Shown piece by piece: positions 23,926-31,583 of a stretch of 64,000 bases of DNA. How positions within the stretch are numbered: the stretch's first letter is position 1; every line of letters starts with the position of its first letter. This DNA is from Costertonia aggregata (GTDB lineage Bacteria; Bacteroidota; Bacteroidia; Flavobacteriales; Flavobacteriaceae): the NCBI RefSeq assembly GCF_013402795.1, contig NZ_CP058595.1, positions 2,830,001 to 2,894,000 on the forward strand. Reading direction: 5' to 3'. The translations under genes and the position numbers were made by a program. The notes beneath the pieces were generated by a model. That model had not been told where the DNA came from and did no database searches. It saw nothing but the letters and a program-made list of their open reading frames with translations.

Positions 23926-25230
23926 TTAATGTTGGTTCATTCTAAAATCGGCATATGCATCCATACCGTGTTCGTGAATGTCCAGACCGTCAAGCTCCTC
24001 TTCTTTGGAAACCCGAATACCTACTGTTTTCTTAAGTGCGAAGATGATGATAAAAGCAGATATTGAGCAAAATGTTGCCGTTGCGCCAACCCCTGCCAAT
24101 TGATAAAGAAATTGATCGCCGCCTGCCTTTACGCCAAATATTCCAACGGCCAACGTTCCCCAAATACCACAAACTAAGTGAACGGCAATGGCGCCAACGG
24201 GATCGTCAAGTTTAATTTTATCGATTAGGGCAACCGCTAAAACTATAATGGCACCAGCTAGAAGCCCAATAATGATCGACTCAAAAGGAGACATTAGATC
24301 GGCCCCGGCCGTGATACCTACCAATCCCCCTAAAATACCGTTTAAGAACATGGTAAGGTCCAGATTTTTGTAAAGTAACGTTGAAAAAATAAATGCCCCA
24401 ACACCACCGGCCGCTGCGGCCAAGCATGTTGTGACCAATACCAATGAGGTGCCGGCCGGGTCGGCCGAAAGCACAGAACCACCGTTAAAGCCAAACCAGC
24501 CTAACCATAGTATTAGTACTCCGCCTGCGGCCAACGGAATGTTGTGACCGGGAATGGCTTTAGGCTTGCCGTCCTCTCCAAATTTACCAATACGTGGTCC
24601 CAATAGGTATACAGCGATCAAGGCTGCCCAGCCACCAACGGAATGTACCAAGGTAGATCCTGCAAAATCATGAAACCCTTTTGCATCTGGTGCAGTTTCA
24701 GCAGCTGTTCGTATCAAATCGGCTTCTGCCTGTGTGTTGCCCAATACGTTTAAGAATCCTACGCCCCACTGCCACGAACCTACGATAGGATAAATGAGCC
24801 CTACGTAGACTATGGTAAAAATCATGAACGGCCCGATCTTGATTCGTTCGGCCACGGCTCCGGAGACTATTGTAGCAGCGGTAGCGGCAAACATTCCCTG
24901 AAAAAGAAAGTCAGTCCAATAGGTGTATCCGCCACTGTATGCCAAATCTAAAGTACCCTCGGTATTTAATGGGGCTTCAATGCCAAATCCGGCAAATTTT
25001 AAAATACCCATCTCACCTTCTCCAAACCCTGGGTACATTAAATTAAATCCCCCGATATAATAGAGCAGTAGGCCTACACATATTATAAAAACGTTTTTGA
25101 ATAAAATGTTTATTGTATTTTTTTGTCTGGTAAGGCCGATCTCCAAAAATGAGAAACCCATGTGCATGAAGAATACCAAAGCGGTACATAACATCATCCA
25201 AACATTGTTCGTAGTCAATAATCCTTCCAT
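23926..25230 (-). CDS. amt: ammonium transporter
   Basis: 434 residues, eleven membrane spans, Amt/MEP/Rh family. Conserved parts: FLEIGLTRQKNT, GAVAERIKIGPFM, DFAGSTLVHSVGG and VHLVCGIWGTLAVG, the last two carrying the two pore His. No separate signal peptide is obvious. Inner-membrane ammonium uptake. Lies 28 bases after the PII gene, the classic GlnK-AmtB pairing in which PII blocks the channel when nitrogen is ample; a porin follows. Confidence 0.97.
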   Translation of the reverse strand: MEGLLTTNNVWMMLCTALVFFMHMGFSFLEIGLTRQKNTINILFKNVFIICVGLLLYYIGGFNLMYPGFGEGEMGILKFAGFGIEAPLNTEGTLDLAYSGGYTYWTDFLFQGMFAATAATIVSGAVAERIKIGPFMIFTIVYVGLIYPIVGSWQWGVGFLNVLGNTQAEADLIRTAAETAPDAKGFHDFAGSTLVHSVGGWAALIAVYLLGPRIGKFGEDGKPKAIPGHNIPLAAGGVLILWLGWFGFNGGSVLSADPAGTSLVLVTTCLAAAAGGVGAFIFSTLLYKNLDLTMFLNGILGGLVGITAGADLMSPFESIIIGLLAGAIIVLAVALIDKIKLDDPVGAIAVHLVCGIWGTLAVGIFGVKAGGDQFLYQLAGVGATATFCSISAFIIIFALKKTVGIRVSKEEELDGLDIHEHGMDAYADFRMNQH

Positions 25231-25258
25231 AATATATTTTGTTTAGTTAGTTGTTGGT

Positions 25259-25597
25259 TTAATTGATTCCAGCTTGTCCGCTTTCTTTAGTTCGTATTCT
25301 GTAAGCTTCGATGATATCGGAAACGAAAATTTTTCCATCACCTACATTTCCAGAATAAGCGGATTCCAAAATCGTGTTTACGGTCCTTTCCAAAAATTCA
25401 TCGGATACTACGATGGATAGATATCTTCTTTGGATATCCGTAGTGCTGTAAGAAATGCCACGATATACATGACCTTGTTTCTCATTACCGACTCCGGTAA
25501 CGTCCCAGTAGCTAAAAAAGTTTACCTCTATTTGATGCAACGCTTTCTTGACGTCATCAAATTTGGACTTTCTAATGATTGCCTCAATTTTTTTCAT
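25259..25597 (-). CDS. PII nitrogen regulatory protein (GlnB/GlnK family)
   Basis: 112 residues. PII signal proteins bind ATP/ADP and 2-oxoglutarate and control ammonium channels. Seen: KKIEAIIRKSKFDDVKKAL start, a T-loop about two residues shorter than E. coli GlnB that keeps YRGxxY (tyrosine equivalent to Tyr51 present), and the C-terminal signature SGNVGDGKIFVSDI with RIRT. First gene of PII-amt-porin; upstream region holds two ACCC...GGGT inverted repeats and a TATATTTG -7 box. Confidence 0.95.
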   Translation of the reverse strand: MKKIEAIIRKSKFDDVKKALHQIEVNFFSYWDVTGVGNEKQGHVYRGISYSTTDIQRRYLSIVVSDEFLERTVNTILESAYSGNVGDGKIFVSDIIEAYRIRTKESGQAGIN

Positions 25598-25621
25598 TTG
25601 TATAGTTTATTGTTGATCGTC

Positions 25622-25629
25622 CAAATATA
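25622..25629 (-). promoter_or_regulatory. -7 box of the PII-amt-porin promoter
   Basis: Minus-strand TATATTTG, a full match to TAnnTTTG. No -33 element at normal distance; the inverted repeat centred at 25656 is exactly 27 bases upstream, as in glnII. Confidence 0.65.
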
Positions 25630-25643
25630 TGTTAAAAAAATTA

Positions 25644-25668
25644 ACACCCTTAAATATGATAGGGGTGT
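25644..25668. promoter_or_regulatory. operator-like inverted repeat 1 (PII operon)
   Basis: ACACCC (25644-25649) and GGGTGT (25663-25668) with a 13-base AT-rich spacer, centre 25656. Predicted position about 40 bases before transcription start if that lies 6 bases after the -7 box, the place of a class II activator. Confidence 0.65.
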
Positions 25669-25698
25669 GCCTTGTATTTTTATTATTATATGATTTTG

Positions 25699-25718
25699 AC
25701 CCCCATAAATTTATGGGT
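25699..25718. promoter_or_regulatory. operator-like inverted repeat 2 (PII operon)
   Basis: ACCC...GGGT with a 12-base spacer, and inside it the perfect 16-base palindrome CCCATAAATTTATGGG (25702-25717). Centre about 52 bases (five helical turns) upstream of repeat 1. Confidence 0.6.
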
Positions 25719-25890
25719 ATACAAAATATATAGTAAAATATTATGTATACGATATTTAAAAGAGCATATCATAGGGTCAAAAACAATAAAGAGAAGGTCT
25801 AAGTGTTAGAATGAAGCAGGTATTGTTAAAAAAAACAATTATTTCACCGAAAAGGGAAAATTATAATGAATACGATGTGAGATGCTATTT

Positions 25891-26262
25891 TTATAACATT
25901 TTTGAAATCCAAAGCCCTACAGAAATCGCAAGAATACCCACAACAATACTTGATATAGTGTATAATGAAAAAGAGAAAAGTTCACCGGCCCTTAATAACG
26001 AATGTTTTTCAAAGGCAAAAGTGGAAAAAGTGGTAAAGCCACCACAAAAACCTGTGGACAATAATAAAAGTTGGTTTTGGCTCAAAAAATTACCTTTTGT
26101 GGAAAAGCCCAAAAGAATACCTATTATCAAGCAACCCAATATGTTTACCATAAAAGTGCCCAGAAAAAAATGTTGAAAATAGGGGTTGAATGTTTTGCTG
26201 ATAAGGAAGCGAAGAAAACTACCTAAACCACCACCTATAAATACAAGTAAAGCTTGTTTCAT
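25891..26262 (-). CDS. crcB: fluoride channel CrcB/Fluc
   Basis: 123 residues, four membrane spans, normal length. Dual-topology dimeric channel exporting fluoride. Family motifs: GGGLGSFLRF at the start, GTFMVNILGC and GFCGGFTTFSTF. The segment from about 25600 to 25890 downstream contains the PII promoter, not a fluoride riboswitch that I can see; none is visible upstream of the start either. Followed divergently by small membrane genes upstream. Confidence 0.95.
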   Translation of the reverse strand: MKQALLVFIGGGLGSFLRFLISKTFNPYFQHFFLGTFMVNILGCLIIGILLGFSTKGNFLSQNQLLLLSTGFCGGFTTFSTFAFEKHSLLRAGELFSFSLYTISSIVVGILAISVGLWISKML

Positions 26263-26278
26263 ACCCTAAAGGTATAAA

Positions 26279-26455
26279 CTAAATTGCTTTTTTGTATTTG
26301 TTGGGCGTCAGTAAAGGGTAAACCTTTGATGAGGAAGATTTAGTAGCAGTGTAAGTTTTTGTTGAAGATTTTTGGCTGTTACCACGAATGCTAAAAACCA
26401 AAAGGACTACATTTAAGGCTACTAAAACTAAAAAAATGGTAAAAAAAGTTATCAT
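26279..26455 (-). CDS. 58-residue single-span membrane protein
   Basis: ATG at 26455, TAG at 26279. The first 23 residues (MITFFTIFLVLVALNVVLLV) form one membrane span; the rest is a Lys/Ser/Thr-rich cytoplasmic-looking tail. The span closely matches those encoded at 41470-41562 and 41635-41724: M-x-T-F-F/L-x-I, then hydrophobic, an Asn at residue 15 or so, then L-L/I and Ser at the end. The recurrence with a fixed Asn argues for a real gene family. Function unknown. It lies 16 bases before crcB on the same strand. Confidence 0.7.
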   Translation of the reverse strand: MITFFTIFLVLVALNVVLLVFSIRGNSQKSSTKTYTATKSSSSKVYPLLTPNKYKKAI

Positions 26456-26571
26456 TTAATCGGTATTTCTATACTTTATAACGCAAAAGTACGTCTTTTC
26501 TTATAGTATACGAGTAAAACGCCTTAATTGTTGTGAAAGTGTTAATTTTTGTGGTTAATGCAGGTTTTGTG

Positions 26572-26760
26572 TTAATTTTTGGAAAGATATTTAATGGCGA
26601 AAAGAATAATTATGAAAGCAATAAAGAAAGTACCAACCCATTTGACACCTTTGTAATTTTTTTGATGCAAATTTTTATCTTTCTTATAGGAAAGCGTTAC
26701 AATAAAAGCAAAAACTATAACAAAAAGGCCAGCAAAAATCCATTGTCCCGTACTAAACAT
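26572..26760 (-). CDS. small two-span membrane protein
   Basis: 62 residues. Two hydrophobic segments (GQWIFAGLFVIVFAFIVTLSY and VGTFFIAFIIILFAIKYL parts) separated by a Lys-rich loop with KKDKNLHQKNYKG. I recall very similar proteins across Flavobacteriaceae at this locus; no function is known to me. A minus-strand -7 box TATTTTTG (26784 to 26777) lies 17 bases upstream of the ATG, facing the promoter of the MazG-like gene. Confidence 0.75.
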   Translation of the reverse strand: MFSTGQWIFAGLFVIVFAFIVTLSYKKDKNLHQKNYKGVKWVGTFFIAFIIILFAIKYLSKN

Positions 26761-26774
26761 ATTGTTTATTTTTG
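26743..26774 (+). promoter_or_regulatory. promoter of the MazG-like gene
   Basis: TTG (26743-26745), 21-base spacer, TATTTTTG (26767-26774): both Bacteroidota elements at normal distance, 30 bases before the ATG. It overlaps the divergent promoter of the small membrane protein. Confidence 0.65.
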
Positions 26775-26803
26775 AACAAAAATAATCTAAATAAATCGTA
26801 TAA

Positions 26804-27190
26804 ATGAAAAGTAAGATTACAGCAGTTGAACGTTTTCATATATCTTTTGGTTTGGGCGTGTCCAAAATTCCAAAAGCCGATTTGGGCCAAAAGAAAAATA
26901 TGCTTCGCTTTAACCTGATGGACGAGGAGAACAAGGAGTACCTTGAGGCTGCCGAAAATGACGATATTGTTGAAGTGGCTGATGCATTGGGCGATATGCT
27001 GTATATTTTATGCGGTACTATCCTGGAGCACGGTATGCAACATAAGATTGAGGAGGTTTTCGAAGAAATACAACGTAGCAATATGAGTAAGTTGGGAGAT
27101 GATGGCAAACCTATTTATCGAGAAGATGGTAAAGTACTCAAAGGTCCCAATTACTTTAAGCCCAATATAAAGTCTATTTTGGACAAATGA
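26804..27190 (+). CDS. MazG-like all-alpha NTP pyrophosphohydrolase
   Basis: 128 residues. Helical all-alpha NTP-PPase domain with the metal-binding pattern EENKEYLEAA followed by EVADALGDMLYIL (E-x-x-E and E-x-x-D helices). Such enzymes hydrolyse nucleoside triphosphates to monophosphates and PPi, removing damaged or surplus nucleotides; substrate not predictable. Its C-terminal YFKPNIKSIL tail matches the phosphoribosyl-ATP pyrophosphohydrolase-like subgroup. The last codons and stop are part of a 46-base palindrome. Confidence 0.85.
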   Translation: MKSKITAVERFHISFGLGVSKIPKADLGQKKNMLRFNLMDEENKEYLEAAENDDIVEVADALGDMLYILCGTILEHGMQHKIEEVFEEIQRSNMSKLGDDGKPIYREDGKVLKGPNYFKPNIKSILDK

Positions 27191-27226
27191 CAGAGTGCGG
27201 CGATTGCCGCACTCTGTCATTTGTCC
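27181..27226. repeat. perfect 21-base-pair inverted repeat between convergent genes
   Basis: 21-base arms (27181-27201 and 27206-27226) are exact reverse complements around a GATT loop; the inner part is AGTGCGGC/GCCGCACT. It includes the stop codon of the MazG-like gene and ends 13 bases before the ilvE stop. No T tract on either strand, so it is a hairpin barrier rather than a standard intrinsic terminator. Confidence 0.9.
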
Positions 27227-27239
27227 TAATAATGTATTT

Positions 27240-28304
27240 TTATACTTTATGGCGCCAACCAAAAATATCCTCTGCCTTGTTATATTGTATGTCAATGATG
27301 CGCTCTTTCATTCTGCGGGCATAGCTGTTGGGCAGTTCGGGCAAATCGTAATCGGTATCATTATATCCAAACGCAGCGATTGGGGAGACTACAGCTGCGG
27401 TACCAGCACCGAACATTTCTTTTAAGCTTCCGTTTTTTGCTGCATCAACGACCTCGGTAACGGTAATTTTACGTACTTCTACCGGTATGCCTTCATCTTT
27501 TGCGATTTCAATGATACTTTTTCTGGTGATACCGTCCAATATCCTATCACTTGTTGGTCCGGTGATCAATGTGTCTTTGATTCTCACAAAAATATTCATG
27601 GCTCCTGCTTCCTCGATATATTCATGGGTATTGTCATCTGTCCAAATCACTTGGTTATATCCTTTTTTTACGGCAAGCTGGGTCGGGTAAAACTGTCCTG
27701 CGTAATTCCCCCCCGCTTTTGCATAGCCAACACCACCGTTGGCCGAGCGTGAATAGGTTTGCTCTATCAATACTTTTACCTTTCCAGAAAAATATGCGCC
27801 AGACGGTGCCAAGCATATCATAAACTTGTATTCGTCTGCTGGGGAGGCGTGAAAACCTTTTCCAGATGCGAACATAAACGGTCTTATATACAGTGAACTT
27901 CCTTCGGATTGTGGAATCCAATCTTTTTCCAATCGTAAAAGGGTTTTTAGTCCTTCAATAAAATATTCTTCGGGAATTTCGGGAATCGACATTCTTTTTG
28001 CTGATATATTAAACCGCTTATGGTTGTCGAAAGGTCTAAATAGCCAAGTATCGCCAGCAGCATCCTTATAAGCTTTCATACCTTCAAAGATTGATTGCCC
28101 ATAATGGAATATTTTAGAGGAAGGTTCAAGAGTAATCGGCTGGTAAGGAATTATTTTTGGTGTTTCCCAAGCACCGTTCTTGTAATCACAAACCAACATG
28201 TGGTCGGTAAAAACGCTACCAAAGGATAGATTGTCAAAATCTACCTGGTCTATTTTAGACGTCTGCGCTTTTTCAACCGTAATTTTTTGGGCCGTATCGT
28301 TCAT
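27240..28304 (-). CDS. ilvE: branched-chain amino acid aminotransferase
   Basis: 354 residues, class IV PLP aminotransferase of the BCAT type, transferring amino groups between Leu/Ile/Val and 2-oxoglutarate. Seen: GQSIFEGMKAY, LYIRPFMFASG, the PLP-Lys region GVGYAKAGGNYAG, and EEAGAMNIFVRI followed by LDGITRKSIIEIA. Cytoplasmic. Single gene, convergent with the MazG-like gene across the long palindrome. Confidence 0.96.
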   Translation of the reverse strand: MNDTAQKITVEKAQTSKIDQVDFDNLSFGSVFTDHMLVCDYKNGAWETPKIIPYQPITLEPSSKIFHYGQSIFEGMKAYKDAAGDTWLFRPFDNHKRFNISAKRMSIPEIPEEYFIEGLKTLLRLEKDWIPQSEGSSLYIRPFMFASGKGFHASPADEYKFMICLAPSGAYFSGKVKVLIEQTYSRSANGGVGYAKAGGNYAGQFYPTQLAVKKGYNQVIWTDDNTHEYIEEAGAMNIFVRIKDTLITGPTSDRILDGITRKSIIEIAKDEGIPVEVRKITVTEVVDAAKNGSLKEMFGAGTAAVVSPIAAFGYNDTDYDLPELPNSYARRMKERIIDIQYNKAEDIFGWRHKV

Positions 28305-28411
28305 TTTCGAAAAAAGTTTAAAAGTTAAAATTAATGAATTATGACTACCGCTACTTCTTTTTTCATTTAAAAATCGTCAATTTTGACATGCGAATTAAAT
28401 TTTTGAGAATT

Positions 28412-28915
28412 ATGAAACGTTTTAACATTTTACTTGTGCTTTTATTGGTATGTTTTATTGGTTACGGACAGGAAATCGATAAAAAAGATTGGGACAAAGC
28501 AGCTAAGGATGCTGAATACAAGGTATTTGGAGAAAAGTTTACCGTGACCAAAGCCATGAACGCCTCTACTATGTCGAAACAGTATGATGGTTTAAAAGTA
28601 TCGGACACGCTTGATACCAATTTTACGGCCAAGGTCAAAGAGGTGTGCCAATCTAAAGGCTGTTGGATGAAATTGGAGTTACAGGACGGTAAGGAGGCGA
28701 TGGTACGATTTAAAGATTATGGCTTTTTTGTGCCGATGGATATATCGGGCAGGGATGTGGTCGTAAATGGCAAGGCTTTCGTGAACGAAATGAGCGTTGC
28801 TGATCAAAGGCATTACGCTGAAGATGCTGGAGCATCTGAAAACGAGCTTGAGAAAATCAATGCCCCTAAAAAAACGTTCAGCTTTTTGGCAAGCGGTGTT
28901 ATTTTGAAAGAATAG
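28412..28915 (+). CDS. secreted DUF4920 protein
   Basis: 167 residues from ATG 28412 (MKRFNILLVLLLVCFIGYGQ signal peptide); an upstream ATG at 28334 would add 26 residues before the signal and is rejected. DUF4920 marks: KVKEVCQSKGCWMKLEL, MVRFKDYGFFVPMDISGRDVVVNG, and RHYAEDAGASENELEKI. Periplasmic protein with a Cys pair and His that could bind metal; function not known. Divergent from ilvE. Confidence 0.88.
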   Translation: MKRFNILLVLLLVCFIGYGQEIDKKDWDKAAKDAEYKVFGEKFTVTKAMNASTMSKQYDGLKVSDTLDTNFTAKVKEVCQSKGCWMKLELQDGKEAMVRFKDYGFFVPMDISGRDVVVNGKAFVNEMSVADQRHYAEDAGASENELEKINAPKKTFSFLASGVILKE

Positions 28916-29127
28916 CATATCTAACTTTAGAAGAGAATACATTCAAATTTTTATTGATGACCGCTTAATGACCGGTTTAAGATAATTGTGTTACCAGTCA
29001 AGATAGTTTTCGATGAGGTTTGCACTTCAGCTAAGCTTTATGGGTTGACGATTGATTTTCAAATAGATAAAACCTTTCGAATATACCATGCAAGCTTAGT
29101 TATCATCCAATATAATCGTTCAAATAA

Positions 29128-29790
29128 TTGAAACGTAAAATCATAACCACGGGCGATGGTTCAAAAACCATCCAGATTCAAGATTGGAACGAACAGTACC
29201 ACTCTGTTCATGGTGCGGTACAAGAGGCCTATCATGTTTTTATAGACCATGGGCTTAACTGTTTTACAAACAGCGACATCGCAATTTTGGAGATAGGTTT
29301 TGGTACGGGACTCAATGCATTGATTACTTGGATAATGTCCGAAAGATTGAACTTGGACGTTACGTATACAGGTGTCGAGGCTTATCCCGTTTCAAGTGAG
29401 GAAATACAGGAGTTGGATTATATATCCCGATTAGAGGCCGAATCGCACTCAAATGGTTTTGAAAAAATGCATGCATCAAATTGGGAAGAAACAGTGCATA
29501 TCTCAAAGAAATTCAAACTTCTAAAACAGCAAAAAGATTTTTTACGTATCGCCGATGAAAATAGGTTCGACCTAATATATTTTGATGCTTTTGGCGCTCG
29601 TGTTCAACCAGAATTATGGACAGCGGTCATTTTTGAAAAAATGTTCAATGCGCTCAAAAAAGGTGGCATTTTGGTCACATATTCTGCCAAAGGCAGCGTA
29701 AGGCGAGCCATGCAGTGCGTAGGTTTTACGGTAGAACGTTTGCCCGGTCCCCCTGGGAAACGGGAAATGTTGAGGGCGAGAAAAATTTAA
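29128..29790 (+). CDS. mnmD: tRNA 5-methylaminomethyl-2-thiouridine methyltransferase (MnmD-type)
   Basis: 220 residues, TTG start. Corresponds to the N-terminal methyltransferase domain of bifunctional MnmC; here it is a stand-alone protein with no oxidase domain. SAM-binding LEIGFGTGLNAL, catalytic-region DLIYFDAFGARVQPELW and C-terminal SAKGSVRRAM with RLPGPPGKREML. Completes the mnm5s2U wobble modification of certain tRNAs. Preceded by about 210 bases with no recognised feature. Confidence 0.92.
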   Translation: MKRKIITTGDGSKTIQIQDWNEQYHSVHGAVQEAYHVFIDHGLNCFTNSDIAILEIGFGTGLNALITWIMSERLNLDVTYTGVEAYPVSSEEIQELDYISRLEAESHSNGFEKMHASNWEETVHISKKFKLLKQQKDFLRIADENRFDLIYFDAFGARVQPELWTAVIFEKMFNALKKGGILVTYSAKGSVRRAMQCVGFTVERLPGPPGKREMLRARKI

Positions 29791-29892
29791 CTATTGACTA
29801 AGTTGCATACTGTCAAAAGGTTAAACAATACTGTTAAATCCAAATTAAACCTTTAGCGCACTCCGTTTGCTTCTTATATATTTGTTTCATAT

Positions 29893-30867
29893 ATGAAAAA
29901 GGAACGTCAAAAAATATTGATAACCGGAGCTACCGGACTTGTAGGTTCCGAAATCGTGAAGCTTTGTCAACAGCAAAACTTTACGGTTCATTATTTGACT
30001 ACGAGCAAAGAAAAAATAGTATCAAAAGATTCATACAAAGGATTTTATTGGAATCCGGATGCAAATGAAATAGACCTCAATTGTTTCGAAGGCATAACAG
30101 CCATCATCAATTTGGCCGGGGCCAGTATCTCAAAAAGGTGGACGGATAGTTACAAGCAAAAAGTCCTATCAAGTAGGATAAATAGTCTTAGAACATTGTA
30201 TCATGGCGTAAAGAAAACAGGTTCCGATAACATTAAATCTTTTGTTTCTGCTTCTGCCATAGGTATTTACCCTAATTCATTGGTAAATTATTATACCGAG
30301 GAAGAAACCGCTGTAGACAATAGTTTTTTAGGGGATGTCGTCGAAGCTTGGGAAAAGGAAATCGACACATTCAATGATTTTGATTTCAGCGTTGCCAAAA
30401 TCAGGATAGGATTGGTTCTGTCGACCAATGGCGGGGCCCTACCTGAAATGGCGAAGCCGATTAAAAACTATGTGGGTGCCGCTTTCGGTTCAGGCGACCA
30501 ATGGCAATCTTGGGTGCATTTAAACGATTTGGCACGGGCGTTTATGTTCGTGATTTCGAACAAATTACAGGGAACATATAACGGTGTAGGGCCAAACCCC
30601 GTCACAAATGATAAACTTACCAAGGAAATCGCTAAGGTGCTGGATCGACCCCTTATTCTGCCGAACGTTCCAAAATTTATGATGAAATTGATTTTAGGCG
30701 AAATGTCCTATATTTTATTTGCAAGCCAGCGTGTAAGTTGCAAAAAGTTGGAAGAAGAAGGTTTTACATTCAACTATATGAATGTATGTAGGGCTTTGGA
30801 AAATCTTTATCAAAAGGAAGAAAAAGCACCTGCACAAAGAAAGACTTATGACAACGAGTTTGTATGA
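29893..30867 (+). CDS. TIGR01777-family NAD(P)-dependent epimerase-like oxidoreductase
   Basis: 324 residues, atypical short-chain dehydrogenase (SDR39U1/YfcH group). Nucleotide-binding GATGLVGSEIV at the N terminus, IINLAGASISKRW, SASAIGIYP, VVEAWEKE, KIRIGLVLS and the C-terminal DUF1731 part with VGPNPVTNDKL and VPKFMMKLILGEMS. Cytoplasmic; substrate not known. Ends 30 bases before a terminator. Confidence 0.9.
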   Translation: MKKERQKILITGATGLVGSEIVKLCQQQNFTVHYLTTSKEKIVSKDSYKGFYWNPDANEIDLNCFEGITAIINLAGASISKRWTDSYKQKVLSSRINSLRTLYHGVKKTGSDNIKSFVSASAIGIYPNSLVNYYTEEETAVDNSFLGDVVEAWEKEIDTFNDFDFSVAKIRIGLVLSTNGGALPEMAKPIKNYVGAAFGSGDQWQSWVHLNDLARAFMFVISNKLQGTYNGVGPNPVTNDKLTKEIAKVLDRPLILPNVPKFMMKLILGEMSYILFASQRVSCKKLEEEGFTFNYMNVCRALENLYQKEEKAPAQRKTYDNEFV

Positions 30868-30896
30868 TTTAACGTTCGCACAATAAATAGCATCAC

Positions 30897-30923
30897 AACA
30901 TCCGCATTAAGCGGATGTTTTTG
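30897..30923 (+). terminator. intrinsic terminator after the SDR gene
   Basis: AACATCCGC (30897-30905) pairs with GCGGATGTT (30911-30919), loop ATTAA, then TTTTTG. Confidence 0.88.
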
Positions 30924-30933
30924 TTTGATGACA

Positions 30934-30970
30934 TTTTGACATTTTTAAAGAAATGGCAGTACTTTTGCCA
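30934..30970 (+). promoter_or_regulatory. grpE-dnaJ promoter with overlapping inverted repeat
   Basis: TTTTG (30934-30938), 21-base spacer, TACTTTTG (30960-30967): a good match to both Bacteroidota elements. An inverted repeat TGGCA (30954-30958) / TGCCA (30966-30970) straddles the -7 box and could be an operator. No CIRCE element is visible. Confidence 0.7.
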
Positions 30971-31001
30971 TCTTAAATGGGATATTAAATCGATTTGAAT
31001 A

Positions 31002-31574
31002 ATGAGCAAAAAAAATAATACGGAAGAGATAGATGAAAAAACTTCCGAAACTCAAATAAACAACGAAGAAAATTTGACCGAAGACCAAGTTTCCGAAGCT
31101 AATGGAGAATCCGTTGAGGAAGTATCGGTCGAAGAGCAGTTGCGAGAAGATTTAGGAAAAGAAAAAGATAAGTTCTTGCGCCTCTTCGCTGAGTTTGAAA
31201 ATTATAAAAAGCGAACCTCCAAGGAGCGTATGGAGCTCTTTAAGACGGCAGGTCAAGAGGTTATTGTATCGTTACTTCCCGTTATGGATGATTTTGACAG
31301 GGCCCTCAAGGAAATTTCCAAATCTAAGGATAAAGAAATGTTCAAAGGGGTTGAATTGATACAGAACAAGTTCAAAGAGACCCTAAAGGCCAAGGGGCTT
31401 GAGGAAGTAAAGGCGAAGGCCGGTGATGTTTTTGATGCCGAAGTACACGATGCCATAACACAAATTCCCGCTCCTAGCAAAAAAATGAAAGGAAAGATTG
31501 TTGACGTAATCGAAAAAGGATTTAAGTTAGGAGATAGAATAATACGCCATCCCAAAGTAGTAGTTGGGAATTAA
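31002..31574 (+). CDS. grpE: nucleotide exchange factor GrpE
   Basis: 190 residues. Exchange factor for DnaK. Acidic N-terminal region, long coiled coil containing DLGKEKDKFLRLFAEFENYKKRTSKER, then the beta wing domain with VMDDFDRAL, GVELIQNKF and the family-ending GDRIIRHPKVVVG. Followed by dnaJ 9 bases downstream, so one operon; dnaK is not adjacent here. Confidence 0.96.
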   Translation: MSKKNNTEEIDEKTSETQINNEENLTEDQVSEANGESVEEVSVEEQLREDLGKEKDKFLRLFAEFENYKKRTSKERMELFKTAGQEVIVSLLPVMDDFDRALKEISKSKDKEMFKGVELIQNKFKETLKAKGLEEVKAKAGDVFDAEVHDAITQIPAPSKKMKGKIVDVIEKGFKLGDRIIRHPKVVVGN

Positions 31575-31583
31575 AAATACGAC

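Noticed and set aside
25811-26176. 121-codon open frame antisense to crcB
   Set aside because: Lys/Pro-rich translation of the complementary strand of a well-supported fluoride channel gene.
26401-26470. Fluoride riboswitch near crcB
   Set aside because: No GGNGAUGG-type core found in the region upstream of the crcB start at 26262.
30940-31000. CIRCE heat-shock operator before grpE
   Set aside because: No TTAGCACTC-N9-GAGTGCTAA-like repeat found; only the short TGGCA/TGCCA repeat.
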